DNA of 64,000 bases from an uncultured Opitutia bacterium. GTDB lineage: Bacteria; Verrucomicrobiota; Verrucomicrobiia; Opitutales; Opitutaceae. The notes beneath the pieces are model-generated. The model saw only the letters and a program-made list of their open reading frames with translations, did not search any database and was not told the origin of the DNA. Positions 1-7,758 of this stretch are shown piece by piece (the stretch's first letter is position 1; each line of letters opens with the position of its first letter). The stretch spans positions 1 to 64,000 of the forward strand of contig CAITWF010000025.1 of NCBI GenBank assembly GCA_903896015.1, given 5' to 3'. Position numbers and translations under genes: made by a program.

Positions 1-134
1 ATGGCTTCCGCAACCCATTTTCGATTCAACTCCACGCTTCCGACACCCCCAAAAGCCAGGTTATTTGGCAAGGTTGGTTACCCGTTGCGCGAAGAAACGA
101 TATAAAACTTCATCTTTGCGTATAAATCAGGTAG

Positions 135-299
135 CTGCTGCCAACCCGCCGCTACACCCTCTACGCCTCCGTTCTTGATCTCGGCGGCTTTGTGCAAAAC
201 CTCCAACGCTACGCACCCAGCACGCCTGACTACGCGAAGGGCACGCGCCGTCAGGCACTCGGTTTTTACACGAACATCGGCGTGCGTGGGACATTCTAA
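135..299 (+). pseudogene. C-terminal remnant of a TonB-dependent receptor
   Basis: Reading the frame that ends at the TAA at 297-299 back to a TAG at 132-134 gives about 54 codons. The peptide includes RRYTLYASVLDLGGF and ends in GFYTNIGVRGTF, a beta-barrel terminal strand with a final Phe as in TonB-dependent outer-membrane receptors. The frame has no start codon and is cut off upstream by stops, so this is a decayed or frameshifted tail rather than a gene. Its place just before a secreted sialidase suggests a former glycan-uptake receptor. In the same frame, bases 3-125 encode an unrelated-looking open tail ending at a TAA, which I could not identify; nothing else is visible in 1-319. Confidence 0.55.
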
Positions 300-319
300 T
301 CTGCATCTTCACTCCTCTC

Positions 320-1435
320 ATGCGCCCCTTCCTCGCTTTCTTCGCCCTGCTTTCTTCGGCGTTGGCCGCACCCGCGATTGATAAAACCGACGTCTTCGTC
401 TCCGGCCGGGACGGCTATCACCACTACCGCATCCCTGCGATTATCCGCGCGAAAAACGGCAACGTGCTCGCGTTTTGCGAAGGTCGAAAAAACGGCGGAG
501 GCGATGCCGGCGACATCGACATGCTCCTCAAACACTCCACCGACAACGGCAAAACGTGGAGCGCGCAACAAGTCATCTGGGACGACGCCGACAACACGTG
601 CGGCAATCCCTGCCCGGTAATCGACGAAACGACCGGCACGATTTTTCTCCTGCTCACGCACAATCTCGGCAGCGACAAAGAAAAAGACATCATCGCCCAC
701 ACCGTCCGCGGCTCGCGCACCGTGTGGCTCACGAGTTCGGCGGACCACGGCGTCACCTGGACGAAGCCGGTTGAAATCACGTCGACCACCAAGGCCCCGA
801 CGTGGACGTGGTATGCCACCGGTCCCGGCATCGGCATCCAGATTCAGCGCGGCCCCCATGCTGGCCGCCTCGTAATCCCGTGCGACTACAGTGAGACCGA
901 TCCCGCCGATCCGAAAAGGGCGCCCAAGGGGTCGCACGTAATTTTCTCCGATGATCACGGCAAGTCGTGGCAGCTCGGCGGCACGATCGCACCCGGGATG
1001 AACGAATGCCAGGTCGCCGAACTCTTCGACGGTCGCGGCACGCTATTGATCGATATGCGTTCGTATCTCGGCCGCGCCGTGCGCGCCGAATCGCTCAGCG
1101 CCGACGGCGGGGCGACGTGGAGCGCCGCGGTCGACGCCCCCGTCCTGATCGAACCGACTTGTCAGGCGAGCCTGCTGCGTGACGATGCGGCGAAACTCCT
1201 CCTCTTCTCCAATCCCGCCGATCGCAAGAAGCGCGTGAACCTCACCGTCCGCGCCAGCGCCGACAATGCGAAGACGTGGCGCGACGTCGCCGTGCTGCAT
1301 GCCGGTCCGTCCGCCTATTCATCGCTTATCGCGCTCACGGCCACCGACGCCGCCTGCCTCTATGAATGCGGCGAGAAGAATCCCTACGAGAAAATCGTGT
1401 TTGCGCGCTTCGCGGTCACGCCACCGAAGTCTTGA
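320..1435 (+). CDS. Secreted exo-alpha-sialidase (neuraminidase, GH33-like)
   Basis: A 371-residue protein with a signal peptide (residues 1-17, ending ALAAP), so it is exported. It carries the sialidase YRIP motif at 36-39, with the first carboxylate-binding Arg at 37. Asp boxes of the form S-x-D-x-G-x-T-W lie at 73-80, 140-147, 210-217 and 260-267, with a degenerate fifth at 313-320 (SADNAKTW). Further candidate triad arginines lie around 247-255, and Tyr333 in SAYSSL is a plausible nucleophile. Sialidases release terminal sialic acid from glycoconjugates. N-acetylneuraminate lyase 1.6 kb away on the other strand would process the product. The ATG at 320 is chosen because it starts directly at the signal peptide; no Shine-Dalgarno sequence precedes it. 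Confidence 0.9.
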   Translation: MRPFLAFFALLSSALAAPAIDKTDVFVSGRDGYHHYRIPAIIRAKNGNVLAFCEGRKNGGGDAGDIDMLLKHSTDNGKTWSAQQVIWDDADNTCGNPCPVIDETTGTIFLLLTHNLGSDKEKDIIAHTVRGSRTVWLTSSADHGVTWTKPVEITSTTKAPTWTWYATGPGIGIQIQRGPHAGRLVIPCDYSETDPADPKRAPKGSHVIFSDDHGKSWQLGGTIAPGMNECQVAELFDGRGTLLIDMRSYLGRAVRAESLSADGGATWSAAVDAPVLIEPTCQASLLRDDAAKLLLFSNPADRKKRVNLTVRASADNAKTWRDVAVLHAGPSAYSSLIALTATDAACLYECGEKNPYEKIVFARFAVTPPKS

Positions 1436-1466
1436 ACGCGCCGGCGATTTCGAACACCTCGCGCAA

Positions 1467-2978
1467 TCAGGGTGTGAGCTTCAGCGTGGAGTCTTTCACG
1501 CGCTGCGTCCGCACCGCCTCGCCGGATTCCTGCTGAACGCGCACGTTTTCGAAACGAATTCCCTCGGCGTCAGCCACCGCCACGCCCTTCTGCGCGGTGA
1601 TGTCGATATTGCGAAGGAGGATGTTGCTCAACGGCAGTTCGGGCAGCCCGTTCAGCGTCATGGCTGACAGCGCCCCGCGGCAAACCACGTTTTCGATCCG
1701 GATATCGCGAAACTGCGGAGTTTCCTCCGTCGCTCGATCAACCGTCGCAGCCGCGACGGTGTCACCTTCGTCGGTCGGCGACGCGCCACCGTAGGCCATG
1801 CTGAAACTGATCGCGTCCGTGACGATGCCGGTCATGCGGACGTTGGAGATAAAAATCTTTTCCACCACGCCACCCCGGCCTCGCCGGCTCTTGAAGCGGA
1901 GCCCGATGTCCGTGCCGATGAAGGTGCAGTTCGTCACCCGCAGGTTGCGCACGCCGCCGGACATTTCGCTGCCGATGGTGAAGCCGCCGTGCGCGTGGTA
2001 AACCGTGCAGCCCTCGATCAGCACATCCTCCGTCGGTGCGGCCCGGAGGCGCCCGGCGGCATCCTTGCCCGACTTGATGCAGATGCCGTCATCGCCGGTG
2101 TCGAACACGCATCCGCGCACAATCGCGCGCCGGCACGACTCGAGATCGAGCGCGTCGCTGTTTTGCGCCGCCGGGGAATTATGCACCACGACCCCGATAA
2201 TCGAAACGTCTTCGCAGAGCACGGGGTTGAGCGTCCAGTTGGGTGGATTTTGAAAGGTAATGCCCTCCAGTAGCAGTTTTTTGCAGCCGATGAGCCGAAC
2301 CATTTTCGGGCGGAGAAATGGGTGCGCCGCTTCATAGTCCGCCGGGTTGAGCGAGCCTGTCTTGCGCAGACGCGAAACAACTTCCTCGCCGCTCATCGCC
2401 GCAGCGCTTGGCCACCAGATCGCGCCTTTGGCGTCGAGCACGCCGCCGGATTTGACGAGCATCTTCCATTCCCCTTCGGTCAATTTCCCTTTTTTCACGG
2501 GGCGCCACGCGTCACCGCCACCGTCGATGATACCCTCGCCGGTGATCGCAACGTTCTCTAAATTTTCGCCCGAGATCGGCGACACCGCATCAACCTCCCG
2601 ATCGCCCCGCACATCGATCACCGTCAGCGGATAGAGCCGGTAGTCGCGGGAAAACTGAATCAGTGCTCCGCGATCGAGGTGCAGTTCAACATTGCTCCGA
2701 AGCTTGATGGGACCGGTGAGCCAGATGCCGGCCGGGATGACGAGCCGGCCTCCGCCTTGTTGCGCGAGCCGGTCCAACGCGACCGTAAACGCCTCGGTGT
2801 TCGCGTGGACGCCATCGCCCACGCCTCCACATTCACTCAGCCGAATCACCGTCGCGGGAATCTTGGGCGCCGCGACCTGCGGTGAGACCACCTCGCTGCG
2901 TGCCACGCCACCGAAGCCAAGCGCAGAGAAAATCAAGGCCAGACGCGACGCGCGGAACCAAGCTTGCGAATTTTTCAT
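1467..2978 (-). CDS. Secreted glycoside hydrolase family 28 (polygalacturonase-like)
   Basis: A 503-residue right-handed beta-helix enzyme. I use the ATG at 2978 because it opens directly on a signal peptide (MKNSQAWFRASRLALIF..); the frame extends 19 codons upstream without a better start. All four GH28 active-site blocks are present: NSDALD (Asn273, Asp275), GDDGICIKSG (Asp296, Asp297), HGGFTIGSE (His330) and RFKS (Arg361, Lys363). The N-terminal block GVGDGVHANT is the usual pectate-lyase-superfamily opening. The family hydrolyses galacturonan or related polyuronides, but the exact substrate cannot be read from the sequence. It converges on the sialidase gene with about 30 bp between the stops. 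Confidence 0.9.
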   Translation of the reverse strand: MKNSQAWFRASRLALIFSALGFGGVARSEVVSPQVAAPKIPATVIRLSECGGVGDGVHANTEAFTVALDRLAQQGGGRLVIPAGIWLTGPIKLRSNVELHLDRGALIQFSRDYRLYPLTVIDVRGDREVDAVSPISGENLENVAITGEGIIDGGGDAWRPVKKGKLTEGEWKMLVKSGGVLDAKGAIWWPSAAAMSGEEVVSRLRKTGSLNPADYEAAHPFLRPKMVRLIGCKKLLLEGITFQNPPNWTLNPVLCEDVSIIGVVVHNSPAAQNSDALDLESCRRAIVRGCVFDTGDDGICIKSGKDAAGRLRAAPTEDVLIEGCTVYHAHGGFTIGSEMSGGVRNLRVTNCTFIGTDIGLRFKSRRGRGGVVEKIFISNVRMTGIVTDAISFSMAYGGASPTDEGDTVAAATVDRATEETPQFRDIRIENVVCRGALSAMTLNGLPELPLSNILLRNIDITAQKGVAVADAEGIRFENVRVQQESGEAVRTQRVKDSTLKLTP

Positions 2979-3054
2979 AGGCGATGGCCCGACTCTGCCA
3001 GAACCGCGCGCGAAATAAAATCTGTTTCGGCGCACCTACGTGCCCCGTGCGCGC

Positions 3055-3975
3055 TCAAGCAACGGGCTTCGAGGCTACCGCGAAAAACCCGACTGTCTCC
3101 AGCGCTGCGCGCAACGCCGCCTCGTCCGCAACCGACAGCGCGCGCATCGGCAGCCGCACCGGCCCACAGTCGAGCCCGATCAGTTTCATAATCGCCTTGC
3201 CCGCCGGCTGACCACCGAAACGGATCATCACCTCGATGAACGCCCGCGCCTTCGCTTGCTCACGCTCCGCCGTCACACGGTCGCCCGCAGCGAAGGCGCG
3301 CATGATGCCGACATAAAGCGGCGAGGCATAATTATAGGTGCTACCTACCGCACCGGTCGCGCCGTCCTGCAGCCCGGTCAGCAAAAGCTCATCGCGCCCG
3401 AACAGCACGTCGTAGTCGTCGCCGCCGATCGCCCGCGTCGCACGATAGTCTGCGAGGTCTTCGTAGGTGAATTTGATTCCCGCAAGCGTCGGGATTTTCG
3501 CCCGCGCCTCCGCGAGAAATTCCGCCGTCGGGATCGTCACTCCGGTCATCGACGGGATGTGGTAATAAAAAAACGGCAGGCGTGGCGCCGCTGCGGCAAC
3601 ATCCGCGCACCACGCGACCAGTTCATGGACGCTCGTGGGCTTAAAGAAACTCGGCGCGACCGCCGCGATCGCATCTGCGCCGATGGCTTGCGCGTGCTGC
3701 GCGAGCGCGCGCGCCTCGCCCACACTCAAATGCCCGACGTGCGCGATGATGGTCAGTCCGCGCGGCCGAGCCTTAACCCATGCCTCGGTCACCTGCCGGC
3801 GCTCGTCGTTCGTCATCGAGGCACCTTCGCCGGTCGTGCCGCAGACGAAGGCGCCGATGACGCCGTTGGCGGCGAGCGAACGCGCCAGCCGCGGGATGCG
3901 TTCAAGCGCAAGCTGGCCGTCCGGTGTGAACGGCGTAAACGGCGCGGCGACGAGCCCGGGGAGTTTGAACTTCAT
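3055..3975 (-). CDS. nanA: N-acetylneuraminate lyase (DapA/NanA superfamily)
   Basis: A 306-residue TIM-barrel aldolase. GTTGE at 46-50 binds the substrate carboxylate, Tyr138 in YYHIP is the proton-shuttling tyrosine, and Lys168 in GIKFTYEDL is the Schiff-base lysine. The combination of YHIP..TGV with GIKFT matches N-acetylneuraminate lyases, including the animal type, better than dihydrodipicolinate synthase. The reaction splits sialic acid into N-acetylmannosamine and pyruvate in the cytoplasm. The nearby sialidase supports this reading, and nagB at 40985 could serve a later step. The steps between (ManNAc kinase and epimerase, GlcNAc-6-P deacetylase) are not in the window. KDG- or KDPG-type aldolase specificity is the main alternative. 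Confidence 0.8.
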   Translation of the reverse strand: MKFKLPGLVAAPFTPFTPDGQLALERIPRLARSLAANGVIGAFVCGTTGEGASMTNDERRQVTEAWVKARPRGLTIIAHVGHLSVGEARALAQHAQAIGADAIAAVAPSFFKPTSVHELVAWCADVAAAAPRLPFFYYHIPSMTGVTIPTAEFLAEARAKIPTLAGIKFTYEDLADYRATRAIGGDDYDVLFGRDELLLTGLQDGATGAVGSTYNYASPLYVGIMRAFAAGDRVTAEREQAKARAFIEVMIRFGGQPAGKAIMKLIGLDCGPVRLPMRALSVADEAALRAALETVGFFAVASKPVA

Positions 3976-4050
3976 GTGCGGCGGAGGCGTGATGATGGGG
4001 CGCGACGGGAGTCACTCAATCGCCCGCCGGTGGTGCCAGACTCATACCTC

Positions 4051-4371
4051 TCACGCTGGCATCCATCCGCCCGCGTGCGCCACTTCCTCGGCCTCGATTT
4101 TTTCATCAGGCAATTCCTCGAGCGGCGCGAACCGCTCCGACGAAAATCCCAACTCCTGATTACCTTGGTGAAACGGATCGGGCGGGTTTTTCAGTTCCGC
4201 GAGCAGCAGCCCGACGGTCGCGGTCTCGCCACCGCGCACGATTTTTTCGCGCCCGAGAAACACCTCGCGAATCGTGTAGGTATCGTGCTTCACCGGCAGT
4301 TGCTGGTAAAGCGCACGGATGGTGGGGGTGAACGTGTCGTTCACGCAGACAACTTTTTGGCCTTTAATCAT
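4051..4371 (-). CDS. Small protein of unknown function
   Basis: A 106-residue soluble protein with no signal peptide or membrane segment. It opens MIKGQKVVCVNDTFTPT, has a basic middle (REVFLGREKIVRGGETATV) and an acidic C-terminal third rich in Glu (LEELPDEKIEAEEVAHAGG). I do not recognise a family. It starts 4 bp after the stop of the DUF5069 gene on the same strand, so the two are almost certainly co-transcribed. The length, the good start and the tight coupling make a real gene likely. Confidence 0.6.
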   Translation of the reverse strand: MIKGQKVVCVNDTFTPTIRALYQQLPVKHDTYTIREVFLGREKIVRGGETATVGLLLAELKNPPDPFHQGNQELGFSSERFAPLEELPDEKIEAEEVAHAGGWMPA

Positions 4372-4375
4372 GACG

Positions 4376-4837
4376 TCATTCGATCCGACCTTCGTCGAAA
4401 TCCATCAAGTCGGGAATGCTTTTAATTTCGTCCGCACGATCGGCGCAACCCATCGCGCTGAGTGCCTCCTTGATGAAACCGCGGCCGGCTTCCGTCATGC
4501 CCATTTGCACGTAGCGGCGATTCCATTTGTCGGCGCGCACGTCGGGAGGGAGGAGCTGTTCCAACCTCGCCTCGATTTCTTCGTCCGTCGCGGACTCATG
4601 GACAATTTTCTCCACCGCCGCCGGTTCGATCCCGAGGTGCTGGGACAAAAACCGATCACAGCCGCGCTTGTAGTTCTTCGCGTAACTCGGCGGCAGCGCA
4701 CCGTGGGCCTTCACATATTTGCACTTCGCGAGAAACCGCGGGAGGTGCAGCAACCCCGTCGCCGCGTGCGGCAGATAAGCCGACGGCAGCGACGTGAGGA
4801 CGTCGCCGCTGGAGCCGGGAATCGGTTTCGAAGGCAT
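4376..4837 (-). CDS. DUF5069 domain protein
   Basis: A 153-residue soluble protein. LPRFLAKCKYVKAHGALPP in the first third and the pattern of a GIE..VE segment followed by a D-E-E-I-E acidic helix match what I know of DUF5069 proteins (LPR-x-LDK-x-R opening). The family has no established function. It sits between the GH109-like gene upstream (33 bp) and the 106-residue unknown gene downstream (4 bp), inside the carbohydrate locus and on the same strand. A link to sugar metabolism would be inference from position only. Confidence 0.65.
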   Translation of the reverse strand: MPSKPIPGSSGDVLTSLPSAYLPHAATGLLHLPRFLAKCKYVKAHGALPPSYAKNYKRGCDRFLSQHLGIEPAAVEKIVHESATDEEIEARLEQLLPPDVRADKWNRRYVQMGMTEAGRGFIKEALSAMGCADRADEIKSIPDLMDFDEGRIE

Positions 4838-4870
4838 AAGCGGTGAGTGACGCGCGCAGAGCGCTCCCGG

Positions 4871-6256
4871 TCAAGACACGACGCCGAGCGGCGCCGTCGT
4901 TTCCCACGCGCCGCGCGTAAAGTCCGGCACGACGATCGGCGCGCCGCCCTGCGCGACTGACTGCTCGCTCAGTGGCCCAACCGCGCTCCATGCGGCCGCG
5001 TCATAAACATCCTGATCGAGTGGCAGGCCTTCGCGCAGGCACTGCACAATCCGCCAGCGCATCACAAAATCCATCCCGCCGTGGCCGCCCGCGCTGCCCG
5101 GCGGCAGCTTCGCGGCGGCATCCGCCACTTTCTTCCACAACGGATGGTCAAACTCCGCATAGTACGACGCGAGATCCGTGTCCCACTGGTCGGGTTTTGC
5201 ACTGCGGCCTTCGAGATAAATCCGGCTCGGGTAACCGACGAAGTTGCCGCGCGTGCCGCGGATCGTATTGAGGCGCGAATAGGGCGTGGCGTTGCTCGTG
5301 TCGTGCTGCACGAGGATCGTGCGGCCGCGAGCAGTCTTCACGATCGAGGTGTTGAGATCGCCGCACGCAAACTTCATCCCGCGCCGCGGATGATCTGCGG
5401 GAAGATTTTTCGCCGCGTAGTCGACGAGCCCCGCCGCCGGACTGCTGAACGACACGAGCCGGTCAAACCGATCGCCGCGGTTGATGGAGAGGTATTGCGC
5501 GACGGGGCCGAGGCCGTGCGTCGGGTAGAGGTTGCCGTCGCGCCCGAGGTGCTCGGGGATGCGCCACAGGCCCTCGCCCTGACCGGCAGAAATCCCTTTC
5601 ATCTGCGCCCGCAGATCGTGGAGATAAGCGCCCTCACCGTGGAGCAACTCACCGAATAATCCCTCGCGGCACATGCGCAGCAGCATGAGTTCGTCGCGAC
5701 CATAGCAGCAATTCTCCATCATCATGCAGTGGCGCTGCGTCTCCTCGGCGACTTCGACGAGTTGCCAGCAATCCTCGAGTGTCACGGCCGCCGGTACTTC
5801 AATGAACGCGTGCTTGCCCGCACGCATCGCCGCGACCGCCATCGGCACGTGCCAGCGCCACGGGGTGCAAATCATTACGGCATCGACGTCATCGCGCGCG
5901 ACGAGCCGGCGAAAATCTTCGTCGCCGTTGCCGAAATCCGCGGGACGGGGCGCGCCGGCTTTTTCCACCACGGCGAGCCCGGCGTAGAGCGCGGGCCGGT
6001 AGTTGTCGCAGAGCGCGGTCACGCGCACGCCTTCGAGCACGAGCATCTGCCGCAACGTCGGACCGCCGCGCTCGCCGAGTCCGATGATGCCGAACCGCAC
6101 GGTGTCGAGCTTGGGCGCGCGCAGGCCGACCACGCTTTTGCCTTTCGTGCGCGGCGGCACGCTGTCGGTGGCGCAGCCCGTGGCGCTCAGTGCGAGCGCA
6201 GCAGCGCTCGCAGTCGTGACGGTTTTGAGGAAATCGCGGCGGGTGGATTGCGGCAT
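4871..6256 (-). CDS. Gfo/Idh/MocA-fold protein, GH109-like (alpha-N-acetylgalactosaminidase family)
   Basis: A 461-residue protein that begins with a twin-arginine signal (TRRDFLK at 5-11) and a lipobox-like LSATGC ending at Cys28, so it is probably exported through Tat as a lipoprotein. The NAD-binding motif GIIGLGERG is at 56-64. The segment FIEVPAAVT (around 151-159) and YPTHGLGPV (244-252) are features of GH109 rather than of ordinary sugar dehydrogenases, which carry E-K-P at the first site. GH109 enzymes use a tightly bound NAD to hydrolyse alpha-GalNAc by oxidation and elimination. With a sialidase and a GH92 mannosidase nearby, O-glycan or other host-type glycan breakdown is a reasonable inference. 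A plain oxidoreductase remains possible. Confidence 0.75.
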   Translation of the reverse strand: MPQSTRRDFLKTVTTASAAALALSATGCATDSVPPRTKGKSVVGLRAPKLDTVRFGIIGLGERGGPTLRQMLVLEGVRVTALCDNYRPALYAGLAVVEKAGAPRPADFGNGDEDFRRLVARDDVDAVMICTPWRWHVPMAVAAMRAGKHAFIEVPAAVTLEDCWQLVEVAEETQRHCMMMENCCYGRDELMLLRMCREGLFGELLHGEGAYLHDLRAQMKGISAGQGEGLWRIPEHLGRDGNLYPTHGLGPVAQYLSINRGDRFDRLVSFSSPAAGLVDYAAKNLPADHPRRGMKFACGDLNTSIVKTARGRTILVQHDTSNATPYSRLNTIRGTRGNFVGYPSRIYLEGRSAKPDQWDTDLASYYAEFDHPLWKKVADAAAKLPPGSAGGHGGMDFVMRWRIVQCLREGLPLDQDVYDAAAWSAVGPLSEQSVAQGGAPIVVPDFTRGAWETTAPLGVVS

Positions 6257-6289
6257 GGGGATATCGGGGTTGAACGGAAAAACAGGAAA

Positions 6290-7609
6290 TTATTTCTTCT
6301 TCGCCGGCGGCGGGACGGCGAGCTTCGTTTTGAAAATCGGCACGGATCTCGGGGCGGTGGGCTGCGCGTCGCCGACGTCAAAGTGACTCCACCCAGCGTT
6401 GCCGACGAAGAAAAAATCACCGCCCACCGCGATGCAACCAAGCGTAGGATCGGCCATGTTGGGGTGACCCGACTCAAGGACGGTCACCGCGGTGACCGAT
6501 TCGCCGGTGTCGTCGAGTTTGATTCGCAAAACGCGTTTCGGCCGCAGTCCGTTCTGCGTCGCGATGAGATCGCCGTTCGGCGCGCGGACAAGACCATCGA
6601 GCCCGATGAGGGTGGTGTCCGGAGGCGAGTCCATCCGTGTCAAGGCGCGCGACGCCAAATCGATCCGCAGGAGGCCGCTAGCGTAGTCGGTGACATAGAG
6701 CGCATTGAACTCCGGCGCGACGACCGCGCCCTGCAGCGACATGAAATCCGCGTTGCGCACAAACGCCTCCAGCGCGTCCGCGCCCGACGCGAGCCGCCAC
6801 AGCACTGGCGCACCGCTATCCGGCAAAAAGATCGCGCCGTCCGGCGCCAGCACAAGACCGCCGAGCACGTGCGTCTGGTGATCGGCGAGCTTGGGCAGCC
6901 GCACCACGCGCCGCACCGCGCCGCTCTCCAGATCGAATTCTGCGACGCCCGCTGCGCTGTCGAGGTCGTTCGTGTAGCCGCTCATTGCCGGCACGGCCGA
7001 AGTCGCCGCCCACAACGCGCCGCGCTCCTCGTCGACAGCGAGACCGAACACACCGAAGACAGTTTCGTCCTGCGGTGTGAAGCGCCGCACCTTTTTATCC
7101 TTCGTGCGCAGCCACACCGTCCGGTTATGCACGTCGCCGAAGAAGAAATCACCCGTCTTCTCGCGCCACGCGATCCCTTCGATCACGCCGGTCATGTCGG
7201 AGAGCGTGAACGCGATGTCCGCCTCGCCGATGGCGACAAGATTGTTGCCGAGTTTGGTGAGCACGTCCTTGAAATCCTTGCGGCCACGCAGCGCAGCAAA
7301 CTCCTCCGACCTGTCGACCGGCGAGTTCACCCCGAGCGCCGCGAGCCGGTTGAGCGTCGCGATTGCATCGTCGGCGCGGTCGTTGGCAAGTAGGGCAGCG
7401 GCGAGGTTCGTCAGGATGCGTGGGAAATCCGGCCGCAGCGCCGCGGCCGCCTCCATTTTCGCAAGATAGGTCGGAAAATCTTTTTCGTCCGCTGCGGCCG
7501 CGCCTTCCCGCGCGAGCTTCATCGCCTCGGCGGCCGGCGGCGGCTCGGCACGGGCGGCGCAGAGGGCGAGCGCGAACCCCAAGGCGAAACGCGGCACGGA
7601 TGTTTTCAT
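6290..7609 (-). CDS. Secreted TPR plus SMP-30/NHL-type beta-propeller protein
   Basis: A 439-residue protein with a signal peptide (residues 1-21, ending CAARA). Residues about 25-95 form TPR-like helices (PTYLAKMEAAAALRPDF.. then RADDAIATLNRLAALG). From about 115 onwards there are repeated blade-like segments such as EGIAWREKTGDFFFGDVHNR, FGLAVDEERGALWAATS, GLVLAPDGAIFLPDSG and LDGLVRAPNGDLIATQNG, typical of six-bladed gluconolactonase/SMP-30 or NHL propellers. It ends in a Lys-rich tail (PPPAKKK). It lies 33 bp upstream of the GH109-like gene on the same strand. No catalytic assignment is safe; it could bind or hydrolyse a sugar lactone, or be a binding protein. Confidence 0.7.
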   Translation of the reverse strand: MKTSVPRFALGFALALCAARAEPPPAAEAMKLAREGAAAADEKDFPTYLAKMEAAAALRPDFPRILTNLAAALLANDRADDAIATLNRLAALGVNSPVDRSEEFAALRGRKDFKDVLTKLGNNLVAIGEADIAFTLSDMTGVIEGIAWREKTGDFFFGDVHNRTVWLRTKDKKVRRFTPQDETVFGVFGLAVDEERGALWAATSAVPAMSGYTNDLDSAAGVAEFDLESGAVRRVVRLPKLADHQTHVLGGLVLAPDGAIFLPDSGAPVLWRLASGADALEAFVRNADFMSLQGAVVAPEFNALYVTDYASGLLRIDLASRALTRMDSPPDTTLIGLDGLVRAPNGDLIATQNGLRPKRVLRIKLDDTGESVTAVTVLESGHPNMADPTLGCIAVGGDFFFVGNAGWSHFDVGDAQPTAPRSVPIFKTKLAVPPPAKKK

Positions 7610-7758
7610 GGGGTGCGAGAAACCGCGACTGTGCGCCGCCGGGCGGGGCTTGGCAACAGGCGCGATGAATTTCGTGGTAACGTTGCGCGGGCTTGCACCC
7701 GCCGGCGAAAACGGAAACGACGGAGTTGCGTCCGTGCGACGCGCCCCGCCCCACCCCG

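Noticed and set aside
5729-7393. 554-codon plus-strand open frame over the GH109-like and propeller genes
   Set aside because: Antisense to two genes with signal peptides and clear motifs. The translation is Arg/His-rich with no domain.
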